Assembly (NCBI RefSeq): GCF_002250655.1
Contig: NZ_NOZR01000017.1
Location: 1-64,000 of the forward strand
Length of the DNA: 64,000 bases
Source of the DNA: Mycolicibacterium sphagni
GTDB lineage: Bacteria > Actinomycetota > Actinomycetes > Mycobacteriales > Mycobacteriaceae
Direction: 5' to 3'
The position numbers and the translations under genes were made by a program. Under the pieces are notes generated by a model. It was not told the origin of the DNA. It was given only the letters and a program-made list of their open reading frames with translations, and made no database searches. Of the stretch, positions 41,155 to 50,171 are shown piece after piece (the stretch's first letter is position 1; every line of letters begins with the position of its first letter).

Positions 41155-43455
41155 TTGTCAAAGTTGACGAAACACGGGTGGCCCGGGGCTTCGCCGAACT
41201 ACCGTGAGCTGGTGACCACCGAGAACATCGAGCTGGCCGGCACCGGCCAGGACGGCCGGCACGTCTACACCTGTCCGCTGTGTGAGGCCATGTGCGGCTT
41301 GGAGATTCAGGTCACCGACGGCCAGGTGGCCGGCATCAGGGGCAATCCCGAGGACGTCTGGAGCCGTGGGCATCTGTGCCCCAAGGGTGCGTCGCTGGGC
41401 GCGATCCACCACGACCCGGACCGCGTCCGGGCGCCGATGATCAAGGTCGACGGGCAGTGGCAGGAGGTCAGCTGGGATGCGGCGTTCCGGCGCTGCACCG
41501 AACTGCTGGCGCCAGTGATCGCCCAGCATGGCATCGGCGCGGTCACCTGCTACACCGGCAACCCGCTAGCGCACTCGTTCTCCCTGGGCCGCTACACCGG
41601 CGTGCTGCTGGGTATGTCGGGAATACCGGTCAGTTACTCGCCCGGCACCGTCGACCAGTGGCCGAAGAACCTCTCGTCGCACCTGATGTACGGCAACTGG
41701 TGGGGATTCCCGGTGCCCGATATCGCGCGCACCGACCTGCTGGTGGTGATGGGCGCCAACCCGGCCGCCTCACAGGGCTCGCTGCTGGCCGCTCCCGACG
41801 TCATGGGCATCATCGGGGGTATCGATACGGTGATCGTGATCGACCCGGTGCGCACCGCGACCGCCGCCAAGGCTGACGAATGGCTGCCGATCACGCCCGG
41901 CACCGACGCCGCCCTGCTCCTGGCAGTAGTACAGACGTTGTTCGACGAGAACCTGGTCCGGCTGGGCAGCCTGGAGGACCACATCGACGGCGTCGAGACG
42001 CTGCGGGAGGTGGCTCGCGACTGGACCCCGGAGCGGGTCGCCCCGGTCACCGGCATCGACGCCGACCGCATCAAACAACTCGCCCGCCAACTCGCGGGCA
42101 CGGAGAGAGCCGTGGTCTACGGGCGAATCGGCCTGTGCAATCAGGAGTTCGGCAGCCTGGCCAGCTGGCTGGTCGACGTCGTCAACATCCTCACCAGCCA
42201 CTTCGACACCCCGGGCGGTGCGATGTTCCCCCGCCCCGCGGCGTGGACGGTCACCGCCCAGCCACAACCGGGCCTGGAGGGCGGGCTGCCCGAATTCGGC
42301 CGTTGGCAGACCCGGGTGCGCGGCGCCAAGGAGGTGCTCGGCCAGGTGCCGGTGTCCTGCCTGGCCGAGGAGATCGAAACCCCGGGCGACGGCCAGATCC
42401 GGGCGCTGATCACGGTGGCGGGCAACCCGGTGCTGTCCACCCCCCAGGGCCACCGCCTCGACGAGTTGCTGCCCGGGCTCGACGCGATGATCTCAGTTGA
42501 CCTGTGGCTCAACGAAACCACCCGGCATGCCGACGTCATCCTGCCCGGGCTCTCGCCACTGGAGCAGCCGCACCACGATGACCTGATCCTGATGTTCGCC
42601 ATCAGCAGCATCGCCAACTACTCGGCGCCGGTGTTCGCCCCGGAGGACCCCGACCGGCCCGAGGAGTGGGAGATCCTCGTGCGGCTCACCGGCCTGTGCG
42701 CGGGGATGCCCGCCGAGGACGTCGACGTGGCCGCGATCGATGACGGCTTCTTCGACTACCTGTGTTTCACCCAGGGCCTCGACGGTGCCGAGATCCGCAG
42801 CCACTACACGAGCGGCGGCCCCGAACGGATTCTGGATCTGACGTTGCGCACCGGGCCTTTTGGTGATCGCTACGGCGCCAACCCCGATGGGCTGAGCCTG
42901 GACAAACTCAAGCAGCACCCGAACGGTATTGATTTCGGGCCGATGGTGGCTCAGGTTCCCGAGATCCTCAACACCACCGACAAGAAGATTCGGCTCTCCC
43001 CGCAGTATCTGCTCGACGACATCCCGCGGCTGGCGCGCCGCCTGGACCGGGAGCCAGACGAGCTGGTGCTAGTCAGCCGGCGCCACCTGCGGTCGAACAA
43101 CTCATGGCTGCATAATGTTTCGGCGCTGATGAAGGGCCGCGACCGGTGCACGCTACTGATGCATCCCGACGATGCCGCCAGCCGCGGGTTGGCCGGGGGA
43201 GACACCGTCGCCGTGCGGTCGTCGGCCGGGCGTATCGAGGTGCCCGTCGAGGTGACCGACGCTATCAAACCCGGTGTGGTGTCGATGCCGCACGGTTGGG
43301 GGCACGGATTGCCCGGCACCCGGATGTCGGTGGCCAACGGCTCACCGGGTGTGAACACCAACATCCTCTCCCCGCCGACGTTCCTCGACGAACCGTCGGG
43401 CAACGGCGCGCTCAACGGGATCCCGGTGACTGTAGTCCTCGCGAAAACTGTTTAG
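41155..43455 (+). CDS. molybdopterin-dependent oxidoreductase
   Basis: A 766-residue DMSO-reductase-superfamily protein. The N-terminal [4Fe-4S] site is formed by Cys40, 43, 47 and 75 (CPLCEAMC and LCPKGAS). The molybdopterin-binding domains follow, and the C-terminal MGD-binding domain (about 640-760) shows RRHLRSNNSWLHN and MPHGWGHG. No twin-arginine or other export signal is seen, so it is probably cytoplasmic, like formate dehydrogenase or assimilatory nitrate reductase types. The substrate cannot be assigned. Start is uncertain: TTG at 41155 is the longest, with TTG 41164 and GTG 41212 also in frame. Its stop overlaps the convergent alpha-galactosidase stop. The gene begins the accessory block. 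Confidence 0.85.
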   Translation: MSKLTKHGWPGASPNYRELVTTENIELAGTGQDGRHVYTCPLCEAMCGLEIQVTDGQVAGIRGNPEDVWSRGHLCPKGASLGAIHHDPDRVRAPMIKVDGQWQEVSWDAAFRRCTELLAPVIAQHGIGAVTCYTGNPLAHSFSLGRYTGVLLGMSGIPVSYSPGTVDQWPKNLSSHLMYGNWWGFPVPDIARTDLLVVMGANPAASQGSLLAAPDVMGIIGGIDTVIVIDPVRTATAAKADEWLPITPGTDAALLLAVVQTLFDENLVRLGSLEDHIDGVETLREVARDWTPERVAPVTGIDADRIKQLARQLAGTERAVVYGRIGLCNQEFGSLASWLVDVVNILTSHFDTPGGAMFPRPAAWTVTAQPQPGLEGGLPEFGRWQTRVRGAKEVLGQVPVSCLAEEIETPGDGQIRALITVAGNPVLSTPQGHRLDELLPGLDAMISVDLWLNETTRHADVILPGLSPLEQPHHDDLILMFAISSIANYSAPVFAPEDPDRPEEWEILVRLTGLCAGMPAEDVDVAAIDDGFFDYLCFTQGLDGAEIRSHYTSGGPERILDLTLRTGPFGDRYGANPDGLSLDKLKQHPNGIDFGPMVAQVPEILNTTDKKIRLSPQYLLDDIPRLARRLDREPDELVLVSRRHLRSNNSWLHNVSALMKGRDRCTLLMHPDDAASRGLAGGDTVAVRSSAGRIEVPVEVTDAIKPGVVSMPHGWGHGLPGTRMSVANGSPGVNTNILSPPTFLDEPSGNGALNGIPVTVVLAKTV

Positions 43456-44717
43456 CCACAGCCTGGTTCGATACGGAACGCCACTGTCGCGTGCGGTGCG
43501 ACGGGGCCAGCCCGAAGATCACCGGTGGTAGTGCTGTCGGTGTGGGCCCACAGATCGCGGACGCGGTAACACGCAGCCTGGGGCAGGCCGGCCGCGCTCG
43601 CGGTCGTCGTGATCGAGGCGGTCTCCGAATCGGGGTTCACCATCGCAACGGCTACCGCGCCGCCGGTGAGCGGCTTGACCCAGACTCTGCGGTCCCCGGT
43701 GAGCGGATAGCCCTGGACGACAAGGGGATCCTGGTCCACTGCGATGATCTCGCGGTTGGTGAGGATGTCACGGGTCTCCGGTGACATGGTCCGAATATCG
43801 TTGCCGGCCAACAGGGGAGCCGCCAGCATCGCCCACAGCGAGATGTGGGTGCGCTGTTCGTCGGCGGTCATGCTGGGCCCGACCTGTCCGGCCAGGGTCT
43901 CGACCATCCCCTGATGGCTGGTCACGAAATCCGGCCAGGAGATGCCGGCGACGAGCATGTCGGGATCGTTGAAGTGGCCGGGCTTGCTGTGCGATGCCAG
44001 TGGGATGGCCGCATCTACCTGCTCTTGCACGCCGAACACCGGGCCATCGGTGCCGAACTTGCTGCGCCACAACGGCACCAGGTCGATGGTGTTGCGCGAC
44101 ATGTCGGCGATCTGCGACCAGTCGTCGGGCTGGGGAGCGGGGTCGCCGGAGACATTGGGGTTGATGCTGTAGAAGATGTGTCTTCCCGTGGCCCGCAGCG
44201 CATCCCGCATGGCGGTGAAGACCCTGACCTGATGCGCATGGTCGGTGTCGGTGCTGCACCAGTCGTACTTCAGGTAGTCGACACCCCAGCGCGCGAAGGT
44301 GGCGGCATCGGCTGTTTCGTGGCCTTCGCTGGTGTCGCCCGGCCCCAGTCCGCAGAGTTGGTAGCTGGGGCTGGCGTAGAGGCCCAGGAGCATTCCGTGG
44401 TCGTGTGCGTACTGTGCCACTGCGGAGATGCCGTTGGGGAACAGGCGGGGATCGGCCTGCAGATTGCCGTCCGCGTCGCGGCGGTCGGCCGCCCAGCCGT
44501 TGTCGAGGTTGACGTACCGATAGCCGGCGTCGCGCATCCCGGACGACACCAGAGCATCGATGGTCTGCTCAACGGTCTGTTCGGTCAGCGGTATCCCGGA
44601 GTTCCACGAGTTCCAACCCATCGGAGGGGTGCGAACCCACGGCTGTTCGGGGGCGGGCGGCGATCCGCATGCCGCTAGGGCGACTACGCAGCCGAGGATT
44701 GACCAAAGTCTGCGCAC
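43452..44717 (-). CDS. GH27 alpha-galactosidase-like lipoprotein
   Basis: A 421-residue surface glycoside hydrolase. Lipobox LAACGS (Cys17) predicts lipid anchoring outside the membrane. The catalytic barrel begins TPPMGWNSWNS as in GH27 enzymes. The nucleophile is Asp152 in YLKYDWC, and the acid/base lies in HFNDPDML (Asp251/Asp253). A C-terminal beta-sandwich (about 330-421) completes the usual architecture. Natural substrates would be alpha-D-galactosides or, in the wider family, beta-L-arabinopyranosides; an external plant sugar or a host glycan is as likely as a wall component. GTG start at 44717 lies inside the short upstream Rossmann gene (34-base overlap). Confidence 0.92.
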   Translation of the reverse strand: MRRLWSILGCVVALAACGSPPAPEQPWVRTPPMGWNSWNSGIPLTEQTVEQTIDALVSSGMRDAGYRYVNLDNGWAADRRDADGNLQADPRLFPNGISAVAQYAHDHGMLLGLYASPSYQLCGLGPGDTSEGHETADAATFARWGVDYLKYDWCSTDTDHAHQVRVFTAMRDALRATGRHIFYSINPNVSGDPAPQPDDWSQIADMSRNTIDLVPLWRSKFGTDGPVFGVQEQVDAAIPLASHSKPGHFNDPDMLVAGISWPDFVTSHQGMVETLAGQVGPSMTADEQRTHISLWAMLAAPLLAGNDIRTMSPETRDILTNREIIAVDQDPLVVQGYPLTGDRRVWVKPLTGGAVAVAMVNPDSETASITTTASAAGLPQAACYRVRDLWAHTDSTTTGDLRAGPVAPHATVAFRIEPGCG

Positions 44718-44995
44718 GGGTCATACAGTAGGGGCTCGCGGCCGAAGTGGGTACGTGCCCGATCGATGACGCCCTGAACCTGGACCTCATCGGTGGCGTC
44801 GGCGGCCACGAGAAATAGGCGATCGCTGCTCTGGCCGTAGCTGATTCGCACGAGGCTTGCCGCGTGTTGGTCGGTGGCCACGACGCGGCATCCTGCGGCG
44901 AGCAGCGAGTGGGCAAGGGCGCAGCCACGGTCGGTCCCGGCTTCGAAGACCAGAACGACGGGGCTGTTGTCGACAGATACCGGTAGCGAGGTCAT
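44684..44995 (-). CDS. short Rossmann/SDR-like protein, possibly truncated
   Basis: A 103-residue protein matching only the first beta-alpha-beta units of a short-chain dehydrogenase. VVLVFEAGTDRGCALAHSLL stands where TGxxxGxG is normal, followed by CRVVATDQ and LFLVAADATDEVQVQGVID. It ends after about 100 residues, without the Ser-Tyr-Lys catalytic part, so it cannot be a complete SDR. It is either a truncated remnant or a small nucleotide-binding protein. ATG at 44995 is preferred over TTG 45007. It overlaps the downstream alpha-galactosidase gene by 34 bases, so the two may be coupled. Confidence 0.6.
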   Translation of the reverse strand: MTSLPVSVDNSPVVLVFEAGTDRGCALAHSLLAAGCRVVATDQHAASLVRISYGQSSDRLFLVAADATDEVQVQGVIDRARTHFGREPLLYDPCADFGQSSAA

Positions 44996-45104
44996 GACAT
45001 CAGTCAACGGCGCCCACGTGAGTGGCCGCTATGCCGCGGCTGCGAATTCGCGATGGACAGCTGATTGACACCGTTCGTTCAGGTAGGTATCGCACCCTTG
45101 TCGC

Positions 45105-46529
45105 GTGCCGCCGAACGGGCCCACGCCGACACCTCCAGTCCCGACACCGATTTACATGCCGCGACTGCCCGATCCGGACTTCGGCAGGTTCGGCCATGGT
45201 GTGTCGCTCTTGAGCGGCTGGCTGCCGACGACGATCCAGATCGTCACGATCGTGGCCGTCGTCGTGGCGCTGGGGTGGCGGTCCCGGCGGTGGCGTCTGC
45301 TGTGGGTGCCGGTGGCAGTGGTCATCGGCGTCGCCGTCGCCTTCGCCACGCGCGGGTGGATGAACTCTCAAGGGCTGGCGTCGAATCCGGCACCGCCGCA
45401 ACTCTGGATCTGGACCGGGGCCAGCGCCGCCGCGATTTCGGTAGCGGCCCTCGGCTGGACCAGCGCCTCGTGGCGACGCCGAATCGTCTCGTTGTTGGCG
45501 ATCCCGCTGACATTGTTGAGCACGCTCGTGGTGCTCAACCAGTGGGTTGGTTACTACCCGTCGGTCCAACGCGCCTGGGGCGACCTGACATCGGGTCCGC
45601 TGCCCGACCAGATCAACGAAAGTGACCTCGCGCAGCTGCGTAACACCCACCCCACGACGGGCAAGGTACTGGTCGTCGACACGCCGGACACGGTCAGCGG
45701 GTTCAAGCACCGCAGCGAATACGTGTACCTGCCGCCGGCCTGGTTCGCCGGTTCCGCGCCACCACAATTGCCCGCCGTCATGATGATCGGTGGCGAATTC
45801 GGCAACCCCTCGAACTGGATCCGCACCGGCAACGCGGTGGCGACGATCGACGACTTCGCCCGGGCGCACGGCGGGGTCGCCCCGGTGTTCGTCTTCCCCG
45901 ATTCGAGCGGCAGTTTCAACAACGACACCGAGTGTGTGAACGGCGTGCGCGGTAACGCAGCGGACCACCTCACCAAAGAGGTTCGCCCGTATGTCGTTTC
46001 GAAGTTCGGTGCCTCGGCGGACGCGTCGAAATGGGCGGTCGTCGGCTGGTCGGCCGGTGGGACGTGCGCGATGAACCTCGCGGTCATGCATCCGGATCTG
46101 TTCGCCACGTTCGTCGACATCGGTGGCGACCGCGGCCCGAACTCCGGGGACAAACAGCAGACCATCGACCGTCTCTACGCAGGTAACGCCGCTATGTGGG
46201 CCGCCTTCGACACCCGGACCGTGATGAGCAAGCACGGACCGTACATCGGTATCGCGGGCCTGTTCAACGACTCGCAGGAACCGCCAGACGATAAGACCAA
46301 GAACCTGCCGGATCACCCCCAGGAACGCCTGGCTCCGGTCGGATTCGGCGGCCACGGAGACGAGGACCAGTTCCGCGAGAAGGGCGCCCTGCCGGACCTG
46401 TGCGCGGCGGCAGTGGCGGTGAATATCAGCTGCACGCTGCGGGTTTACGTCGGCTATCACACCTGGCAGTTCGCCGCTCAGGCGTTCATCGACTCGCTGC
46501 CCTGGCTCGCCGAACGCCTCGGTTCATAG
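45105..46529 (+). CDS. membrane-anchored esterase of the antigen 85/esterase D type
   Basis: A 474-residue protein with three to four N-terminal transmembrane helices (about 30-150) followed by an extracytoplasmic alpha/beta-hydrolase domain. The nucleophile is Ser316 in GWSAGG, and the probable catalytic His is His452 in GYHTWQF, a position like the His of antigen 85 (GTHSW). Two conserved Cys flank CVNGVRGN and AMNL regions. Proteins with this layout are annotated as putative esterases in mycobacteria; an acyl or mycolyl transferase/esterase role at the outer membrane face is inferred. Start is GTG at 45105 or ATG at 45156; neither has a clear ribosome-binding site. Confidence 0.85.
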   Translation: MPPNGPTPTPPVPTPIYMPRLPDPDFGRFGHGVSLLSGWLPTTIQIVTIVAVVVALGWRSRRWRLLWVPVAVVIGVAVAFATRGWMNSQGLASNPAPPQLWIWTGASAAAISVAALGWTSASWRRRIVSLLAIPLTLLSTLVVLNQWVGYYPSVQRAWGDLTSGPLPDQINESDLAQLRNTHPTTGKVLVVDTPDTVSGFKHRSEYVYLPPAWFAGSAPPQLPAVMMIGGEFGNPSNWIRTGNAVATIDDFARAHGGVAPVFVFPDSSGSFNNDTECVNGVRGNAADHLTKEVRPYVVSKFGASADASKWAVVGWSAGGTCAMNLAVMHPDLFATFVDIGGDRGPNSGDKQQTIDRLYAGNAAMWAAFDTRTVMSKHGPYIGIAGLFNDSQEPPDDKTKNLPDHPQERLAPVGFGGHGDEDQFREKGALPDLCAAAVAVNISCTLRVYVGYHTWQFAAQAFIDSLPWLAERLGS

Positions 46530-46585
46530 CAAGCTCAAAAGATTTACAAAGCTTGGACCGGAGTCCGGCTGTCGTAATGGGAGCT

Positions 46586-48520
46586 ATGACCGCAACTCTT
46601 GACGTGCCCGGCAGCCTGCCCATCGATGCGGATACCGCTGCATCCGAAGGGCGATTCGGGCTATCCAACACGGCGTGGCGACGGATCGCGCTCGGCGCGC
46701 TGTTGGTGGCCACCGCCGTCACCTACCTGTGGAACATCACCATCAACGGGATGGGCAACGGGTTCTACGCCGGTGCGGCGCAGGCCGGTTCGAAGAACTG
46801 GGAAGCGCTGCTGTTCGGTTCGGTGGACTCGCAGAACTTCATCACGGTGGACAAACCTCCGGTGTCCCAATGGGTGATGGGGCTGTCCGGCCAGATCTTC
46901 GGGTTCAGCAGCGCCAGCATGCTGATTCCCGAGGCGTTGATGGCTGTCGCCGCGGTCGCCCTGCTCTACGGCGCCGTGCGCCGCATCTCGGGTACTGGCG
47001 CGGCACTGCTGGCAGGCGCGGCCTTCGCGCTGACTCCGGTGGTGGCGTTGATGTTCCGCTACAACAACCCCGATGCGGTCATGGTCCTGCTGATGATGTG
47101 CGCTGTCTACTGCACCGTCCGGGCGGTCGAACGGGCCGGCGTCAAGTGGCTGATGCTGGCGGGTACGGCCTTGGGTTTCGCCTTCCTGGCCAAGATGCTC
47201 GAAGGCCTGATGGTCGCGCCCGCCATCGGGCTGGTCTACCTGCTCGTCGCACCGACGTCGGTGCGACGCAGGCTGGCGCACCTGGCCGCTTCTGTCGCCG
47301 CGTGCCTGCTGTCGGCGGGCTGGTTCGTCGCACTGACGCTCTTGTGGCCGGCCTCGTCTCGGCCGTATCTGGCCGGCTCGACGGACAACAACTTCATGAA
47401 CCTGGTCATCGGCTACAACGGGTTGGCGCGGATCCTCGGGCGCAACAAGGCCGGCGGCTCCGGCCCCACTGTCCCGACCAATACCCACGGGCAGATCGGC
47501 ATGTCGGCGGCGACCGACCAGCACGGCGGCGGCTTCGGCGGCTTCGGTGGTTTCGGCAGGCAGAACCCCGGTCTCACCAGGCTGTTCACCGGGGAGTTCG
47601 GCTTCGAGATGGGCTGGTTGCTACCCGCGGCACTCCTCGGACTGGTGTTCGTCTTGGTGGTGCGCGCTCGTGCGCCGCGTACCGACCTGATTCGCGGCGG
47701 CGCCGTGCTGTTCGGCGGATGGCTGCTGGTGGACGGCCTCGTCCTGAGCTACATGAAGGGCATGGTGCATCCTTACTACTGCCTGTCGGTGGTGCCCGCG
47801 GTGGCCGCACTGGCCGCGATCGGGGGACGCGAGATGTGGCGCCACCGCGACCGGCTGTTCGGTCGAATTGCCTTGGCCACAACGATTTTGGTGACCGGAG
47901 TGTGGAGCTGGTGGCTGCTGGACCGCAATGCGGACTGGATGCCGGCTCTGCGCTGGGTGGTTCTCGTGCTCGCTGTCGCGGCCGTGGCTCTGGTGCTGGC
48001 GCACAGCGCCACCCGCAAGCGGCTGGCGGTGGCCGGGCTGGCTCTCGGCATCCTGGCCGGGGGAATGGGCTCGGCAGCCTACGCATTCGCCACCATCGGC
48101 CAGTCCCATGCCGGCGGCAATGCTCAGGTCGGGCCCGCGCAGCCGGCTCGCAATGGTGCTGCGGGCCACGGCCAGCGCGGCGACGACGACAACGCCCAGC
48201 TCGACGCTCTGCTGGAGGGCACCGGCACCAAGTGGTCGGCGGCGGTCAACGGATCGTCTGCGGCGGCCAGTCTGGAGCTGGCCTCCAACACCGCGGTGAT
48301 GGCGATCGGTGGATTCGGTGGAAGTGACCCGGTTCCCTCGCTCAGCCAGTTCCAGGCCGACGTCGCCAACCACGAGATCGGCTACTACATCGCACCCGGC
48401 AACCAGGGCGGTCCCGGTCGTGGAAACCAGCACGCGGACATCACCGCCTGGGTCAAGGCCAACTTCACGCCGAAAACCGTCGGCTCCGACACCGTGTACG
48501 ACCTGACCACCAGTCCGTAA
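46586..48520 (+). CDS. GT39-type membrane glycosyltransferase
   Basis: A 644-residue polytopic GT-C glycosyltransferase of the ArnT/PMT (GT39) type, using polyprenyl-phosphate sugars outside the membrane. About twelve helices occupy residues 25-530. The periplasmic segment after the first helix (NGFYAGAAQAGSKNW, then NFITVDKPPVSQW) is the conserved acidic loop. A Gly/Phe-rich loop (GGGFGGFGGFGRQ) and an extracytoplasmic C-terminal domain (about 540-644) are typical of actinobacterial members. The acceptor is unknown. I chose ATG 46586; ATG 46577 and a much longer frame reaching into the esterase gene are alternatives. It follows the esterase by 56 bases. Confidence 0.88.
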   Translation: MTATLDVPGSLPIDADTAASEGRFGLSNTAWRRIALGALLVATAVTYLWNITINGMGNGFYAGAAQAGSKNWEALLFGSVDSQNFITVDKPPVSQWVMGLSGQIFGFSSASMLIPEALMAVAAVALLYGAVRRISGTGAALLAGAAFALTPVVALMFRYNNPDAVMVLLMMCAVYCTVRAVERAGVKWLMLAGTALGFAFLAKMLEGLMVAPAIGLVYLLVAPTSVRRRLAHLAASVAACLLSAGWFVALTLLWPASSRPYLAGSTDNNFMNLVIGYNGLARILGRNKAGGSGPTVPTNTHGQIGMSAATDQHGGGFGGFGGFGRQNPGLTRLFTGEFGFEMGWLLPAALLGLVFVLVVRARAPRTDLIRGGAVLFGGWLLVDGLVLSYMKGMVHPYYCLSVVPAVAALAAIGGREMWRHRDRLFGRIALATTILVTGVWSWWLLDRNADWMPALRWVVLVLAVAAVALVLAHSATRKRLAVAGLALGILAGGMGSAAYAFATIGQSHAGGNAQVGPAQPARNGAAGHGQRGDDDNAQLDALLEGTGTKWSAAVNGSSAAASLELASNTAVMAIGGFGGSDPVPSLSQFQADVANHEIGYYIAPGNQGGPGRGNQHADITAWVKANFTPKTVGSDTVYDLTTSP

Positions 48521-48531
48521 GCTCAGCCTCC

Positions 48532-49299
48532 ATGAGCGATACCGACATCGACGCGGTCCGCAGTTCCGGGGCAGCCATCGGCGAGGCCATCAGTGTGTTC
48601 ATGCTGAACCCGGACACGTTCGCCAAAAGCCTGGCCGCCGGATACCCGGACCCGTTCGCGGCGTACTTCGCAGGCCGAGGCGGTGTGCTCGGCGACGCGA
48701 CCGGGACGACGGTCAGCGCCGTGTTCGCCGTTTTCGAACCCAACCTCACCCGGTCGTGTTGGGAGAAGGGTTGTGCGGTGCACGGGGCGTCGGAGAGCGC
48801 CGAGCTGTACTGGGACCAGCTGGCCGGCTTCGGCCGGACGTACCTCGCCGGCGCCGACGGCCTGGACCGGATCGCCGCGCTCGGGGAGAAGGTGATCGGG
48901 GAGGCGCCCGAGCCCGGTCTGCCGCTGTATGCGGGGTGGCGGGCCATGCCGCTGGCCGCCGATGCTCCCGCACGTGCCCTGCAGGTGATGTTCGTGCTGC
49001 GTGAACTGCGCGCCGCGGTGCACTTCAATGCCCTGACGATCTCGGGTCTGAGCCCGGTCGAGGCGCACATCCTCAACCACGGCACCGACTACGCGGCGTT
49101 CATGGGTTGGCAGCCGCCGTATGCCGACGCCAACGGCAAGGAAAGCCTCTACGCCGAGGTCGAGGACACCACCAACCGGCGGATGAGTCAGTTGTTCGGA
49201 TCGGCCTTGACGGCCGCCGAGGCCGAGGAGCTCGCCGAACTGAGCGTCGCCGCATTGGCCTCGTTGAAGGCGAGTGCGCCGCCGCCCATCGGTGCCTGA
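48532..49299 (+). CDS. SCO6745-like conserved protein
   Basis: A 255-residue soluble, mainly helical protein. It has a HGASESAELYWDQLAGFGRTYLAG segment in the middle, a C-terminal YADANGKESLYAEVEDTTNRRM segment, and histidines in HFNALTISGLSPVEAHILNHG. I recognise the overall pattern as the SCO6745/evbL type of uncharacterised actinobacterial proteins, with moderate confidence. ATG at 48532. It starts 11 bases after the GT39 stop and is followed by two overlapping small genes, suggesting one transcript. Confidence 0.75.
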   Translation: MSDTDIDAVRSSGAAIGEAISVFMLNPDTFAKSLAAGYPDPFAAYFAGRGGVLGDATGTTVSAVFAVFEPNLTRSCWEKGCAVHGASESAELYWDQLAGFGRTYLAGADGLDRIAALGEKVIGEAPEPGLPLYAGWRAMPLAADAPARALQVMFVLRELRAAVHFNALTISGLSPVEAHILNHGTDYAAFMGWQPPYADANGKESLYAEVEDTTNRRMSQLFGSALTAAEAEELAELSVAALASLKASAPPPIGA

Positions 49300-49312
49300 C
49301 TACGCTGCCCTC

Positions 49313-49705
49313 GTGTTCTGGGAACGACTGCCGCTGATCGGCGAGCCGCTGCGCGCCACCCGGATCGAAGCCACCCGGGTCGGCATCGCCGCGCTGACCA
49401 AGGTCGCCGAACTCGTCATCGAGCAGATCGACCTGACGTCGCTGGTCCGTGAAAGTGTCGACATCGACGCGATCGTGACCGACGTCGACATCGAGGCGAT
49501 CATCGCGCGCATCGATCTGATCGGGCTGGCCGACCAGATCATCGACGGTGTGGATCTGGCATCGATCATCCGTGAATCCACCGGGACTGTTACCGCCGAG
49601 GTGATGACGGATGTCCGCACCCAGACCGCCCGTGCCGACGACGTGATCTCCGGCTTCGTGGACCGGATGCTGGGGCGAGACCCGGGAATCCAGGAACCCC
49701 AGTGA
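49313..49705 (+). CDS. small hydrophobic-repeat protein of unknown function
   Basis: A 130-residue protein beginning at GTG 49313 (FWERLPLIGEPLRATRIEATR). The central part is a run of amphipathic segments with a recurring (V/I)D(I/L)xx(I/L) pattern: IDLTSLVRES, VDIDAIVTD, VDIEAIIAR, IDLIGLADQI, VDLASIIREST. The tail is polar. This looks like a membrane-surface-lying or oligomerising helix array rather than an enzyme. The stop overlaps the RDD gene start as GTGA, so the product is probably made together with the RDD membrane protein. Confidence 0.7.
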   Translation: MFWERLPLIGEPLRATRIEATRVGIAALTKVAELVIEQIDLTSLVRESVDIDAIVTDVDIEAIIARIDLIGLADQIIDGVDLASIIRESTGTVTAEVMTDVRTQTARADDVISGFVDRMLGRDPGIQEPQ

Positions 49706-50142
49706 CAAACGCCGGCATCGTGTCTCGAGGCCTGGCCGCCCTCGCCGACATGGTGATCGTCGTCGTCACGATGGGTGCGCTGTACATGGGACTGGCGTTG
49801 ACAGCGTTGATCGTCAACCCGGCGTCGTTCCGATTTCCCGCGCCGAACCTGATCTTTTCGACCACAGTCACACTTGCGGTATCCGTGCTGTATCTGACCG
49901 GGTGCTGGACGCTGTCGGGCCGGACTGTCGGCAGCGTTCTGCTGGGCGTTCGGGTGGTGGATCGGCGTGCCAATTCCTTACGGATCGCCGCCTCGTTGCT
50001 ACGGGCGCTGGCCTGCGTGCTGTTCCCGGTGGGACTGCTGTGGGTGGCTGTCGATCGGCAGCGGCGGTCGGTGCAGGACATCCTGCTGGGCAGCCGGGTG
50101 ATTTACGACCGTCCGTCGGCGCCTGACGCTCCGGTTCGATAA
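49702..50142 (+). CDS. RDD family membrane protein
   Basis: A 146-residue membrane protein with three to four helices and the RDD layout: an N-terminal Arg/Asp-bearing helix (SRGLAALADMVIV), then GRTVGSVLLGVRVVDRR, and a C-terminal DRQRRSVQDILLGSRVIYD. RDD proteins are proposed as transporters or as partners for signalling and secretion; function unproven. GTG start coupled to the upstream gene; a kinase gene begins 29 bases downstream. Confidence 0.88.
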   Translation: MTNAGIVSRGLAALADMVIVVVTMGALYMGLALTALIVNPASFRFPAPNLIFSTTVTLAVSVLYLTGCWTLSGRTVGSVLLGVRVVDRRANSLRIAASLLRALACVLFPVGLLWVAVDRQRRSVQDILLGSRVIYDRPSAPDAPVR

Positions 50143-50171
50143 TCGAGACCTCAGCCCCTTAAGATGCCCCA

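Noticed and set aside
46400..46585. 62-residue N-terminal extension of the GT39 protein overlapping the esterase gene
   Set aside because: The extension is the wrong frame of the esterase C-terminus and is Arg-rich; the protein proper starts at MTATLDVPG.
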